A stretch of 64,000 nucleotides of DNA from an uncultured Erysipelotrichaceae bacterium. GTDB lineage: Bacteria; Bacillota_I; Bacilli_A; RFN20; CAG-826. The notes under the pieces were generated by a model. It saw only the letters and a program-made list of their open reading frames with translations, was not told where the DNA came from and did no database searches. Location of the stretch: NCBI GenBank assembly GCA_900314865.1, contig OMWW01000001.1, forward strand, positions 251,457 through 315,456, given 5' to 3'. Shown here one piece after another: positions 8,070 through 15,293 of the stretch; position 1 is the stretch's first letter; each line of letters starts with the position of its first letter. The translations under genes and the position numbers were made by a program.

Positions 8070-9612
8070 ACCATTAACTTTATACCGCTTACTCATGTGG
8101 GTGAGTTTAGGAATAATGATTATGTTCCTTGCTTTCGTCGTCGTTGCTGCAACTAGTCCGCAAATTTTTAAAGACAAGCAAGTAGTCTTCATCTTTATTT
8201 TCGCTGTCTTTGCCGCCGGCTTTGGTATTAACTTTGCTTTTTATGGATTTAGAGTTAATCATGAAAAGGCGTTTATTAATCAATTAATGATTGAAAATAC
8301 CTACATGCTTGGTGAACCAACTCTTTTCTTTAACCTTGACGCCTTTAAAATTAGATTTAACCAACTAGCAAAACGTCGTACCTACGCTAAAAAAGCGAGA
8401 TATGTTGTTGCCTTTACTCCTACCGCTTTAGATGTTTCTTCTAATAGAGGTAGAGATAAACTCTTAACTTCTTTAAACTTAAAACTTACTAAATTCTTAG
8501 AGACTTTCTTTGAAAGAAATACTGACACTGCTTTTGATGTTCGTAACACTGTGTTTGCTTTCTCTCGTGGAACATTCTTCTTCTGTTTGTTCTCTAATGA
8601 TTCATCTTTAGTTAATAAATTAATTGCTGAAATATCTAACGAATGTTTCCGCATGGTTAACGAAGATAAGATTAAGATTTGGGTTCAACCATTCTTTGGT
8701 GTTAAACCAATGGAAAAAGACGAATCCATCGTTTCCGCGATTGAAGACGCTTTAATTGCTCGTAACCATTCTGAGAAGAACTATGAATCATTCACCTTCT
8801 TCAAGGATTCTTTCCGTGACATAGATAGTAGTGCTTCTAATAGAATTATTGAAGCTTTGGAAAAAGATGAATTCATCCCATTCTATCAACCTAAATATTC
8901 TTTAAAGGAGCATCGCTTTATTTCTTGTGAGGCTTTAGCGAGATGGAAAGCTCCTGAATATGGTTTGGTTGGTCCTGCTAAATTTATTCCTCTTGCGGAA
9001 AAGGCTGGTCTTCTTAACGCGATTGACGTTCGTATTTTCGAATTAGCGGTTAAAGATATGGGCGAAGCTCTTAAAAGAGGTAGAACTGTTTTGCCAGTTT
9101 CCGTTAACTTCTCCTTGTATGAATTCTTCTCTCGTAAATTTATTGATACGATTATGGGTACTTTAAAGAAATATGATGTCCCACCTCACTTACTTGAAAT
9201 TGAAATTACTGAGACTACATCTCAAGCAAATAAATTCTTATCACTTTCTGTGATTAAGAGACTTAAATCCTACGGTATTCGTGTTTTAATGGATGACTTC
9301 GGTGTTGGTTATTCTCAAATTGAGAACATTCGTCAAATTCCTTTTGATGCGATGAAGATTGACAAATCTTTCACTGACCGCATTTTAACTGACACGAAGA
9401 CTGCCTCTATTGTTAAATACCTTGTTGAACTTGCTCATATCAACAATATGGAAGCAATTATTGAAGGTGTTGAAACCAAGGAACAAGTCGATTTGTTACG
9501 TAAATATCATATCGACACGATTCAAGGTTTTTACTATTCTAAACCTCTACCAGTAGAAGAATATAACACCCTTCTTAAGGATGAAGCTGATGCGAAAGGA
9601 GTTAGAAAATGA
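8053..9612 (+). CDS. Membrane c-di-GMP phosphodiesterase (degenerate GGDEF + EAL)
   Basis: This is a 519-residue protein. Two transmembrane helices (about 8-30 and 38-62) precede a degenerate GGDEF-like domain in which FSRGTFFF stands where GGDEF would be, then an EAL domain from about 270. The EAL domain keeps the residues expected of an active enzyme: CEALARW, the Asn in SVNFS, EITE, the DD pair in MDDFGVGYS, KIDKSF, EGVET and the Gln in QGFYYSKP. It should hydrolyse c-di-GMP to pGpG at the membrane. The gene overlaps sipW by 17 bases with AAGGAG upstream of its ATG, so phosphodiesterase and signal peptidase are translationally linked. Confidence 0.9.
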   Translation: MNLKIRPLTLYRLLMWVSLGIMIMFLAFVVVAATSPQIFKDKQVVFIFIFAVFAAGFGINFAFYGFRVNHEKAFINQLMIENTYMLGEPTLFFNLDAFKIRFNQLAKRRTYAKKARYVVAFTPTALDVSSNRGRDKLLTSLNLKLTKFLETFFERNTDTAFDVRNTVFAFSRGTFFFCLFSNDSSLVNKLIAEISNECFRMVNEDKIKIWVQPFFGVKPMEKDESIVSAIEDALIARNHSEKNYESFTFFKDSFRDIDSSASNRIIEALEKDEFIPFYQPKYSLKEHRFISCEALARWKAPEYGLVGPAKFIPLAEKAGLLNAIDVRIFELAVKDMGEALKRGRTVLPVSVNFSLYEFFSRKFIDTIMGTLKKYDVPPHLLEIEITETTSQANKFLSLSVIKRLKSYGIRVLMDDFGVGYSQIENIRQIPFDAMKIDKSFTDRILTDTKTASIVKYLVELAHINNMEAIIEGVETKEQVDLLRKYHIDTIQGFYYSKPLPVEEYNTLLKDEADAKGVRK

Positions 9613-10343
9613 TTGTAATTGTTGGCGAAACCCATGATGACGTTCTTTACTTTGACTCTGTTTTAGCAAATCGAAGAGAAGAAACAATTTTAGGCAAATA
9701 CAAAGTATCCATTGGGACCATTTTCTCTCAAGACGCTTTAATTGCTTATAACTTATATACTTCTTCTTTAGCGAGCGCTTTCCTAATGAATATCATTGAT
9801 AACTATATTGTTGATTTAGTCATTTCAGTTGGCCGCTGCATGAGTGTTTCTGACAAGATCAAAAACGGCGATATTGTCGTGTCCACTAAAGTGATAGACG
9901 CAAATGTTGATTTAACAATGTTTGGTGATGTTGCTATGGCCCAGGTCCCAGGATTTGATCGCACTTTCCACGTTCAAGATGACATCTTAGGTTACATTGA
10001 AAAAGGTTTACAAAGACGTATCTCAATTAACTACCATAACGCAGTATTTTTATCCACTAATAATATGTCGAAAGAGATGTGTGATTTCCTCGTAGACAGG
10101 AAGGAAGTCTACTCAATTACCAAAGATTTGATTGTTATTGATCAAAATTCTGCTGGTGTTGCTTTAACCTCAATGCTTAAAGAAGTTCCTTTCATTGTTG
10201 TTAAAGTTGCCGAGAATAATCTTGCTGTCGCGAATAACTTAGATTCATATTCTGATGTTCTTTCAAAATATATCGATTTAGGAAAGGCTGTCGTTTCTAC
10301 GATTAACGATATTAGTAGAAGCGACATCTTAGAAGGAGAATAA
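9609..10343 (+). CDS. MTA/SAH nucleosidase-like protein, catalytic residues lost
   Basis: This 244-residue protein aligns by eye along its length with 5'-methylthioadenosine/S-adenosylhomocysteine nucleosidases. NGDIVVSTKV followed by VDLTMFG and QVPGF corresponds to the [20 protein letters not shown]...QLPG region of the E. coli enzyme, and VPFIVVKVAEN to VPFVVVRAISD. Three catalytic positions are not kept: the N-terminal AMEEE is THDD-like, the MEATA box reads DQNSAG (Glu lost), and the Asp of ISD is Asn in AEN. It probably binds a nucleotide-like ligand without cleaving it. It overlaps the EAL gene by ATGA and lies 1 base before another EAL-like gene, suggesting a sensing or scaffold role in c-di-GMP control (inference). 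Confidence 0.65.
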   Translation: MIVIVGETHDDVLYFDSVLANRREETILGKYKVSIGTIFSQDALIAYNLYTSSLASAFLMNIIDNYIVDLVISVGRCMSVSDKIKNGDIVVSTKVIDANVDLTMFGDVAMAQVPGFDRTFHVQDDILGYIEKGLQRRISINYHNAVFLSTNNMSKEMCDFLVDRKEVYSITKDLIVIDQNSAGVALTSMLKEVPFIVVKVAENNLAVANNLDSYSDVLSKYIDLGKAVVSTINDISRSDILEGE

Positions 10344-10344
10344 T

Positions 10345-13300
10345 ATGGCGAATAGAAAAAAGGGTCTTCTTCAATCTTATAAGAGATATATTCTTGTTCC
10401 AGCGATTACTGTGGCGTTTGTCGTTACTGCAACGATTGTTTTACTTACCTTATACGCCTACACTCAATCTACCCCATTAATTATTATTTTTAGTGTCATC
10501 GCCGCCTTAACATTAGGCTTATATATTGTTTTCTATGTCCATCTTTCTAGAAAATTAAGAGCGACATTTTATAAACAACTATATGAAACTACTTATACAA
10601 ATATTAATAAGATTAAGAATAATGACGTTAACCTTGTTGATTATGGCGAAAGTGATATCAAAGAAATTCAAATGCTTAATAAAGCAACCTCTGATATTAG
10701 AACTAAACTTCAATCATCTTATTTAGTACTTAAAACACCTGATTACTCTAATATCAATCTTGTTTATGTTGATAAAGAAAAGTCTTTAATTACTTACCGT
10801 AGCTTTAAAGATAATATCTCTAACATTATTTTCGTATCTCAATCCTTCAGAAACGTCATCTTAGAAGTCTATTTTGATTTCCCTGAAGGAGCATGTATTT
10901 CTGAAAAAGACCGTGTTAGATTGCTCGATTTATATCGCGAAGCCTTTAAAGAACATGAAAGAGTGTTATATATGTTCGCGGAAGATTATAAGTCATTTAT
11001 TATTTATATTCCGGTTATCGATTCCTTTGCAGAAATCAAAGAGAAACTCAACTTTGTAGTCACTAATTCATCTTTAATGGTTAGAGATGAGCGTGGTATT
11101 AAAAACATCCTCGCTAAATACGCGATGGTGGCCTATCCATACTCCAATGAAGATATGATTTTAGGCGACTTAAAAGACGCAAAACGTCAAAATAAACCAT
11201 TCAATTTATATTTACCAGCTCGTTATAAATCAAATGTTGGCACTAGTTTGATGACTAACACCTCCATGAATCTTAATTACACCTCAAAGATTGTTAACGC
11301 TTTGAGCGGGCTTGATTATTCTGCCGTCAATAATGAGAAAAACTTCGCTCTTCTTAAAATGGTGTTTGAAGCCATCTCTAATTTTATCGATGCTGATGAA
11401 GTCGGGGTTATTGCTTATAATGATTCCTTAGATTCTTATTATCCATATGTCTCTATTAGTAAGACCGGTTTATTTAGTGAACACGAAATCAAAAAAGATT
11501 TCGTTGAAAAGCTTGGCAACTTTGTTGATGCAGATGATGTTTATTATTTCTCTTGTAGAAAACACGCGAATATTGGCTTACAACAAACTCTAGGTTTATA
11601 TGGTATTCAAAGTGGCATTTATTACGTTATTAGAAACCTCGAAAATAACAAAGTTGAAGCGATTGTCTATACCTTTAATCGTGACCGTGACTTAGAACTC
11701 AATACTTATTTAAGAGAGACTTTCCTTGTTATCTCCTTAAGAATTGAAAACTATTTTGAAAAACGTGAAATCGCAGATTACGCAGACGCGAAAGAAACTG
11801 AGAATGAAAGCATCCTCGCTTTAGCGAATATGTTTGTCTATCACGTTGACGATGACTATAACATCACTTACTTGTCTAAAAACGTGAAGAATATTTTCCC
11901 ACGTATTCACGTTGGACAAAAGTGTTACGCTGCGATGTTTGGTATTGATCGACGTTGTAAAGATTGTCCATTTGCTACTAAGAAGAAGAAATATTTTGAA
12001 ATTGGAAATAACAAATATGAAGCTTCCATGACTCTATCCGATCGAAAAGATGATGATAATGTTTTATTAATCAAACATTTCAAACAAGATGAACTTTTAG
12101 GTGATTTATATCAAGAAGACTTCTTAATTTACTCATATAAATCATTATTTAATGCGATTAAGAATGAATACGTGAGCAGTGCGCATGGATATGTGTTACT
12201 TCTTTCTATTGATAACTATGAAGAAATCTTAAAGAAACTTGGTAGTGAAGGATATAGTTATCTCATTAGAGATTATGTTCGTAATATTAAGAATTATCTC
12301 CAAACTGATGATATCTATTATTACAATCCTTCCACTTTAGCGGTCCATCTCCCATCTATTGGACATAAAGACATCATTACTAAGATTGAAAATATTTATC
12401 CTTTAAGTAAGGCTAATTATTATGACAATAAAGATTTAGCGAAGATGAATATTACTTATCTTCCTATCGGTTATCCTCGTGGATACGCGCAGGCAGAAGA
12501 CTATTTTAGACATATGTCTGATTTCTATAGAGGTAAACACGAAAAGAATAAAGACTTTATCTATTTCGCAGATTACCCAATTGAAAGAAGTGCTTCTAAA
12601 CGCGAATTCATGATTAGCACCCTTGAAAAAGAATTCTCTGGTCATAATTCTACATCTATGAACCTTCAACCAATCGTTAGAGCAAAAGATGGCCATATCT
12701 TTGGTGCTGAAATTCTCTTACGTATCGCTGACGCTCATAGAAATGTCTTCTTCAACGCTCAAGAGATTTCCCATATTGCTGAACAAGAAAAGAAGACTGG
12801 TATGATCACCGAATCCATCATCAACTTCATTGGTACGATGTATAAAGAATATGGTAATAACATCTTTAAGATTAATAAGTTCAACCGTATTGCGATTAAC
12901 ATTGACCAAACTTATCTTGATGATAAAGAACTTCTCGCTAAGCTTGTCGCTCTTTGTGAAGAGAACAACCTTCCAAATGGATTCGTATCTCTTGAAATTC
13001 CTGAAGATCTCATTCCTGAAAACAAAGAAAAGATCAAAATTCTTGCTTCTCAACTTGAGAAATATAAGATTCTCTTCTCTTGCGATAGGTATATTGGCCA
13101 ATACGTTGATATTGAAGAATTATCATATCTCGGCTTTAAAGAAGTTAAGATTGCTAGAGACATCATCCTAGCGATTGACACCGACCAAGTTAAATATGGT
13201 GCGCTTAAAGAAATCGTTAACGCTGCTAAACAACTTGGCATTAGCTTAGCCGCTGTTGGTGTGGAAAACGAAACACAACTCAAAATGCTGAGAGAATTAG

Positions 13301-13389
13301 ACGAAGAAATGATGGTACAAGGTTACTACCTCTACAAGCCTCTTACTAGAGCAGACCTCATTACAGCCCTCATCTCTTACACCAAATAA
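10345..13389 (+). CDS. Membrane multidomain sensor with PAS-like cysteine motif and degenerate EAL
   Basis: This is a 1014-residue protein with two N-terminal transmembrane helices (about 15-60), a long unassigned and partly GAF-like region, then a PAS-like segment near 490-560. That segment carries C527 and a CKDCP motif (C538, C541), an arrangement seen in some PAS domains that could bind metal or respond to redox. A GGDEF-like fold without the signature follows (about 590-740), then an EAL domain. The EAL glutamate is kept (GAEILLR), but the essential DDFG reads SCDRYIG, so phosphodiesterase activity is unlikely and c-di-GMP binding or signalling is more plausible. It is the last gene of the operon, with a hairpin terminator 9 bases after the stop. 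Confidence 0.78.
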   Translation: MANRKKGLLQSYKRYILVPAITVAFVVTATIVLLTLYAYTQSTPLIIIFSVIAALTLGLYIVFYVHLSRKLRATFYKQLYETTYTNINKIKNNDVNLVDYGESDIKEIQMLNKATSDIRTKLQSSYLVLKTPDYSNINLVYVDKEKSLITYRSFKDNISNIIFVSQSFRNVILEVYFDFPEGACISEKDRVRLLDLYREAFKEHERVLYMFAEDYKSFIIYIPVIDSFAEIKEKLNFVVTNSSLMVRDERGIKNILAKYAMVAYPYSNEDMILGDLKDAKRQNKPFNLYLPARYKSNVGTSLMTNTSMNLNYTSKIVNALSGLDYSAVNNEKNFALLKMVFEAISNFIDADEVGVIAYNDSLDSYYPYVSISKTGLFSEHEIKKDFVEKLGNFVDADDVYYFSCRKHANIGLQQTLGLYGIQSGIYYVIRNLENNKVEAIVYTFNRDRDLELNTYLRETFLVISLRIENYFEKREIADYADAKETENESILALANMFVYHVDDDYNITYLSKNVKNIFPRIHVGQKCYAAMFGIDRRCKDCPFATKKKKYFEIGNNKYEASMTLSDRKDDDNVLLIKHFKQDELLGDLYQEDFLIYSYKSLFNAIKNEYVSSAHGYVLLLSIDNYEEILKKLGSEGYSYLIRDYVRNIKNYLQTDDIYYYNPSTLAVHLPSIGHKDIITKIENIYPLSKANYYDNKDLAKMNITYLPIGYPRGYAQAEDYFRHMSDFYRGKHEKNKDFIYFADYPIERSASKREFMISTLEKEFSGHNSTSMNLQPIVRAKDGHIFGAEILLRIADAHRNVFFNAQEISHIAEQEKKTGMITESIINFIGTMYKEYGNNIFKINKFNRIAINIDQTYLDDKELLAKLVALCEENNLPNGFVSLEIPEDLIPENKEKIKILASQLEKYKILFSCDRYIGQYVDIEELSYLGFKEVKIARDIILAIDTDQVKYGALKEIVNAAKQLGISLAAVGVENETQLKMLRELDEEMMVQGYYLYKPLTRADLITALISYTK

Positions 13390-13397
13390 AGATTATT

Positions 13398-13421
13398 GGA
13401 GGATAACAAATCCTCCTTTCT
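13398..13421 (+). terminator. Rho-independent terminator of the surface-protein/c-di-GMP operon
   Basis: GGAGGAT at 13398-13404 pairs with ATCCTCC at 13410-13416 around a 5-base loop, followed by a T-rich run. It lies just after the stop of the degenerate EAL gene. Confidence 0.85.
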
Positions 13422-13482
13422 TTTGCTTCTTAAAACGAAAGAAGCCATTTATATTTATTTTTCTGAATATATAAAGAAGGAT

Positions 13483-13506
13483 AAAAAAAGCAGCGTTCTC
13501 GCTGCT
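13483..13506 (-). terminator. Terminator of the small membrane protein gene (minus strand)
   Basis: AGCAGCG (13489-13495) pairs with CGCTGCT (13500-13506) around a 4-base loop. The A-run at 13483-13489 becomes the U-tract on the minus strand. It lies 17 bases beyond the stop of the gene at 13524. Confidence 0.85.
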
Positions 13507-13523
13507 CTAATAACTTTGAATTA

Positions 13524-13874
13524 TTATTTTTCCAAATCTTTGAGAAGTTCTTTTTTGAGGGCTTCTTTTTCTTCTTCGGAAAGATCGTTGACTGTGATTG
13601 CTTGTCTCTTGGTTGATTTCTTAATGTAGATAACAAGTCCAATAATGTTAGCTGCTAAGACAACGAATAGTGGGATGACAAATGCATAACCATAAACGTT
13701 GATGTGTGCTGCTAGATATGGGAACAAGCCTTCACCTTTTGCGTAGACAGCAATTTGTTCCGGAGTCTTACCCATAATATGTGAGAGCATCACGATATGG
13801 ACAACAAATAGGAATGTAACGACAGCAAAATCAAGAACGCCGATAGCAATCCAAAGTATTTTCTTCTTATTCAT
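13524..13874 (-). CDS. Small two-helix membrane protein, unknown function
   Basis: This 116-residue protein has two clear transmembrane segments (about 7-30 and 60-83) joined by a loop, then a basic stretch and a charged amphipathic tail, LSEEEKEALKKELLKDLEK. The tail resembles the C terminus of the SipW peptidase encoded at 7218 (LSEEQRAQLKKQLL), a pattern often seen in short low-GC membrane proteins. No enzymatic motif is visible. It is encoded downstream of the diguanylate cyclase on the same strand, with a 39-base gap containing a TATAAT (13900-13905, minus). It has no convincing Shine-Dalgarno at proper spacing. The role is unknown. Confidence 0.7.
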   Translation of the reverse strand: MNKKKILWIAIGVLDFAVVTFLFVVHIVMLSHIMGKTPEQIAVYAKGEGLFPYLAAHINVYGYAFVIPLFVVLAANIIGLVIYIKKSTKRQAITVNDLSEEEKEALKKELLKDLEK

Positions 13875-13913
13875 AACTGTTATTTTATTCTAACTCCCAA
13901 TTATAATCAATAA

Positions 13914-15134
13914 TTAGTTCATTATTGAACCATTGTAGCAAACTGCGTCTTTACCGTTCGCTTTCGCTTTATATAGATATTCATCAACCATTTTCATCTC
14001 TTCTTCAAAGACAAATGTTTTGATATTTCTCATTAATAACCCACCTACAGAAATGGTGACATTGTTTTTTGGCGCACCTTCAGGAGCGGTGATATCAAGT
14101 GAAGAAATTGATTTATGGACTTTCTGTAAATAAATAGGGGCTTTCGAAGGATCATCAAGCTCAAAGAAGAGTAAAAACTCTTCTCCACCATAACGGAAAA
14201 AGTCTAGATTAGGTGAGACAAACTCTCTTCTAATCGCATCACAAATAGATTTCAAACAATAGTCGCCACCTAAATGGGAAAATTGATTGTTGTATAGACG
14301 GAAATCATCGATGTCAAATAGGACGATTAAAAGGTTAACATTTTCCTTATTTTCCCATCTTGATTTGTTATCCCTCAAAAACTCATTTAAGGCGTGACGA
14401 TTTTTACAGTGTGTTAAGGCATCGTAGTACGCTCTATTGTGAAGTCTTTCGTTTTCTAAAGTTTCTCTATATTTTTGACTTTCAGCATAGAAAAGTAGAG
14501 CGATAATCGCATAACACCCAAATGGGAAAATAGACGCGAACATGATGTAGTAATGTATTGCTTTCATACTGTGTATTTGCATACAGTAGATGGCTATAAC
14601 GATCATGATAATCGATGTGCTGATATCAAGTAGAGCAGCGTCTAACCAATACATTGGTTGGATAAGCAAAAGCACAGCAATAAAAATGATTGACGCTGAT
14701 AGAGTGTCTGTGACAGTGGTGAAACCCATTTGAGCGTCAGAGTACATCGCCATCAACATGTAGTTTGCACAAGCAAAGAATAAGATATCGGCGGCGATTC
14801 TTATTAAAACAATTGCTTTCTTATCACTTTTGACAAATCTAGAAGTGATAATTAAGACTGATGAAATGAATGTCCCTATTAATAAGGACAATAATCCCCC
14901 AAAAGCGTAAGCGCCGTATTTAGCGACGAAATGGCCTTCGGAAGAAATGTGCATGAAAACAAATAACGCCGTCATCAAAACAAGTAAGACTAAACTGGTT
15001 ATCAAGTAAATTGTTGATAGAGATATCGCTAAATTATCTTTGATGTTCTTAATGTCTTTTTTTGTATAATGCTTTGTTTTGATAAGACGAGATAGTAATA
15101 AAAAAGATAAAGAGTCTTTGTTTCTGAGTTCCAT
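13914..15134 (-). CDS. Membrane diguanylate cyclase (GGEEF)
   Basis: This is a 406-residue protein with about six transmembrane helices in the first 215 residues and a C-terminal GGDEF domain. DALTHCKNRHAL is the usual domain entry motif, FDIDDF is the metal-binding strand, and FRYGGEEF is the active-site signature in an accepted form. The product should be c-di-GMP made from two GTP. I see no RxxD inhibitory site in the expected place before GGEEF, so product feedback may be absent. The start ATG has no Shine-Dalgarno and lies about 6 bases from the predicted transcription start. It is divergent from the large GGDEF-EAL gene. Confidence 0.92.
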   Translation of the reverse strand: MELRNKDSLSFLLLSRLIKTKHYTKKDIKNIKDNLAISLSTIYLITSLVLLVLMTALFVFMHISSEGHFVAKYGAYAFGGLLSLLIGTFISSVLIITSRFVKSDKKAIVLIRIAADILFFACANYMLMAMYSDAQMGFTTVTDTLSASIIFIAVLLLIQPMYWLDAALLDISTSIIMIVIAIYCMQIHSMKAIHYYIMFASIFPFGCYAIIALLFYAESQKYRETLENERLHNRAYYDALTHCKNRHALNEFLRDNKSRWENKENVNLLIVLFDIDDFRLYNNQFSHLGGDYCLKSICDAIRREFVSPNLDFFRYGGEEFLLFFELDDPSKAPIYLQKVHKSISSLDITAPEGAPKNNVTISVGGLLMRNIKTFVFEEEMKMVDEYLYKAKANGKDAVCYNGSIMN

Positions 15135-15146
15135 AATTTATAAATC

Positions 15147-15176
15147 ATTATAAATGCTTTCATTCAAATAAAGCAA
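15147..15176 (-). promoter_or_regulatory. Promoter of the diguanylate cyclase gene
   Basis: On the minus strand TTGCTT (15176-15171) and TATAAT (15152-15147) are 18 bases apart. The predicted start near 15140 leaves only about 6 bases before the ATG at 15134, so the transcript would be nearly leaderless. Confidence 0.55.
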
Positions 15177-15188
15177 ATCACGATAATT

Positions 15189-15208
15189 TTAATATACTAG
15201 TATATTAA
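15189..15208. promoter_or_regulatory. Perfect 20-base palindrome in divergent promoter region
   Basis: TTAATATACTAGTATATTAA is a perfect inverted repeat with 10-base arms and no spacer. It lies between the promoters of the divergent diguanylate cyclase and GGDEF-EAL genes and upstream of both -35 boxes. It could be an operator for a shared regulator. AT-rich palindromes do occur by chance, so the assignment is tentative. Confidence 0.4.
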
Positions 15209-15220
15209 TTTATGACAATG

Positions 15221-15249
15221 TTGAATACATAACTTTTATTTCTTAGAAT
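15221..15249 (+). promoter_or_regulatory. Promoter of the large GGDEF-PAS-EAL gene
   Basis: TTGAAT (15221-15226) and TAGAAT (15244-15249) are separated by 17 bases. The predicted transcription start is near 15256, giving a leader of about 38 bases without a strong ribosome-binding site. Confidence 0.55.
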
Positions 15250-15293
15250 AAGAGAAATAAATAATTATTCTTTTTACAACATCAGGTATTTTT

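Noticed and set aside
12718-13101. A 127-codon open frame on the minus strand inside the degenerate EAL gene
   Set aside because: It is fully covered by a well-supported plus-strand gene and has no recognisable domain or ribosome-binding site.
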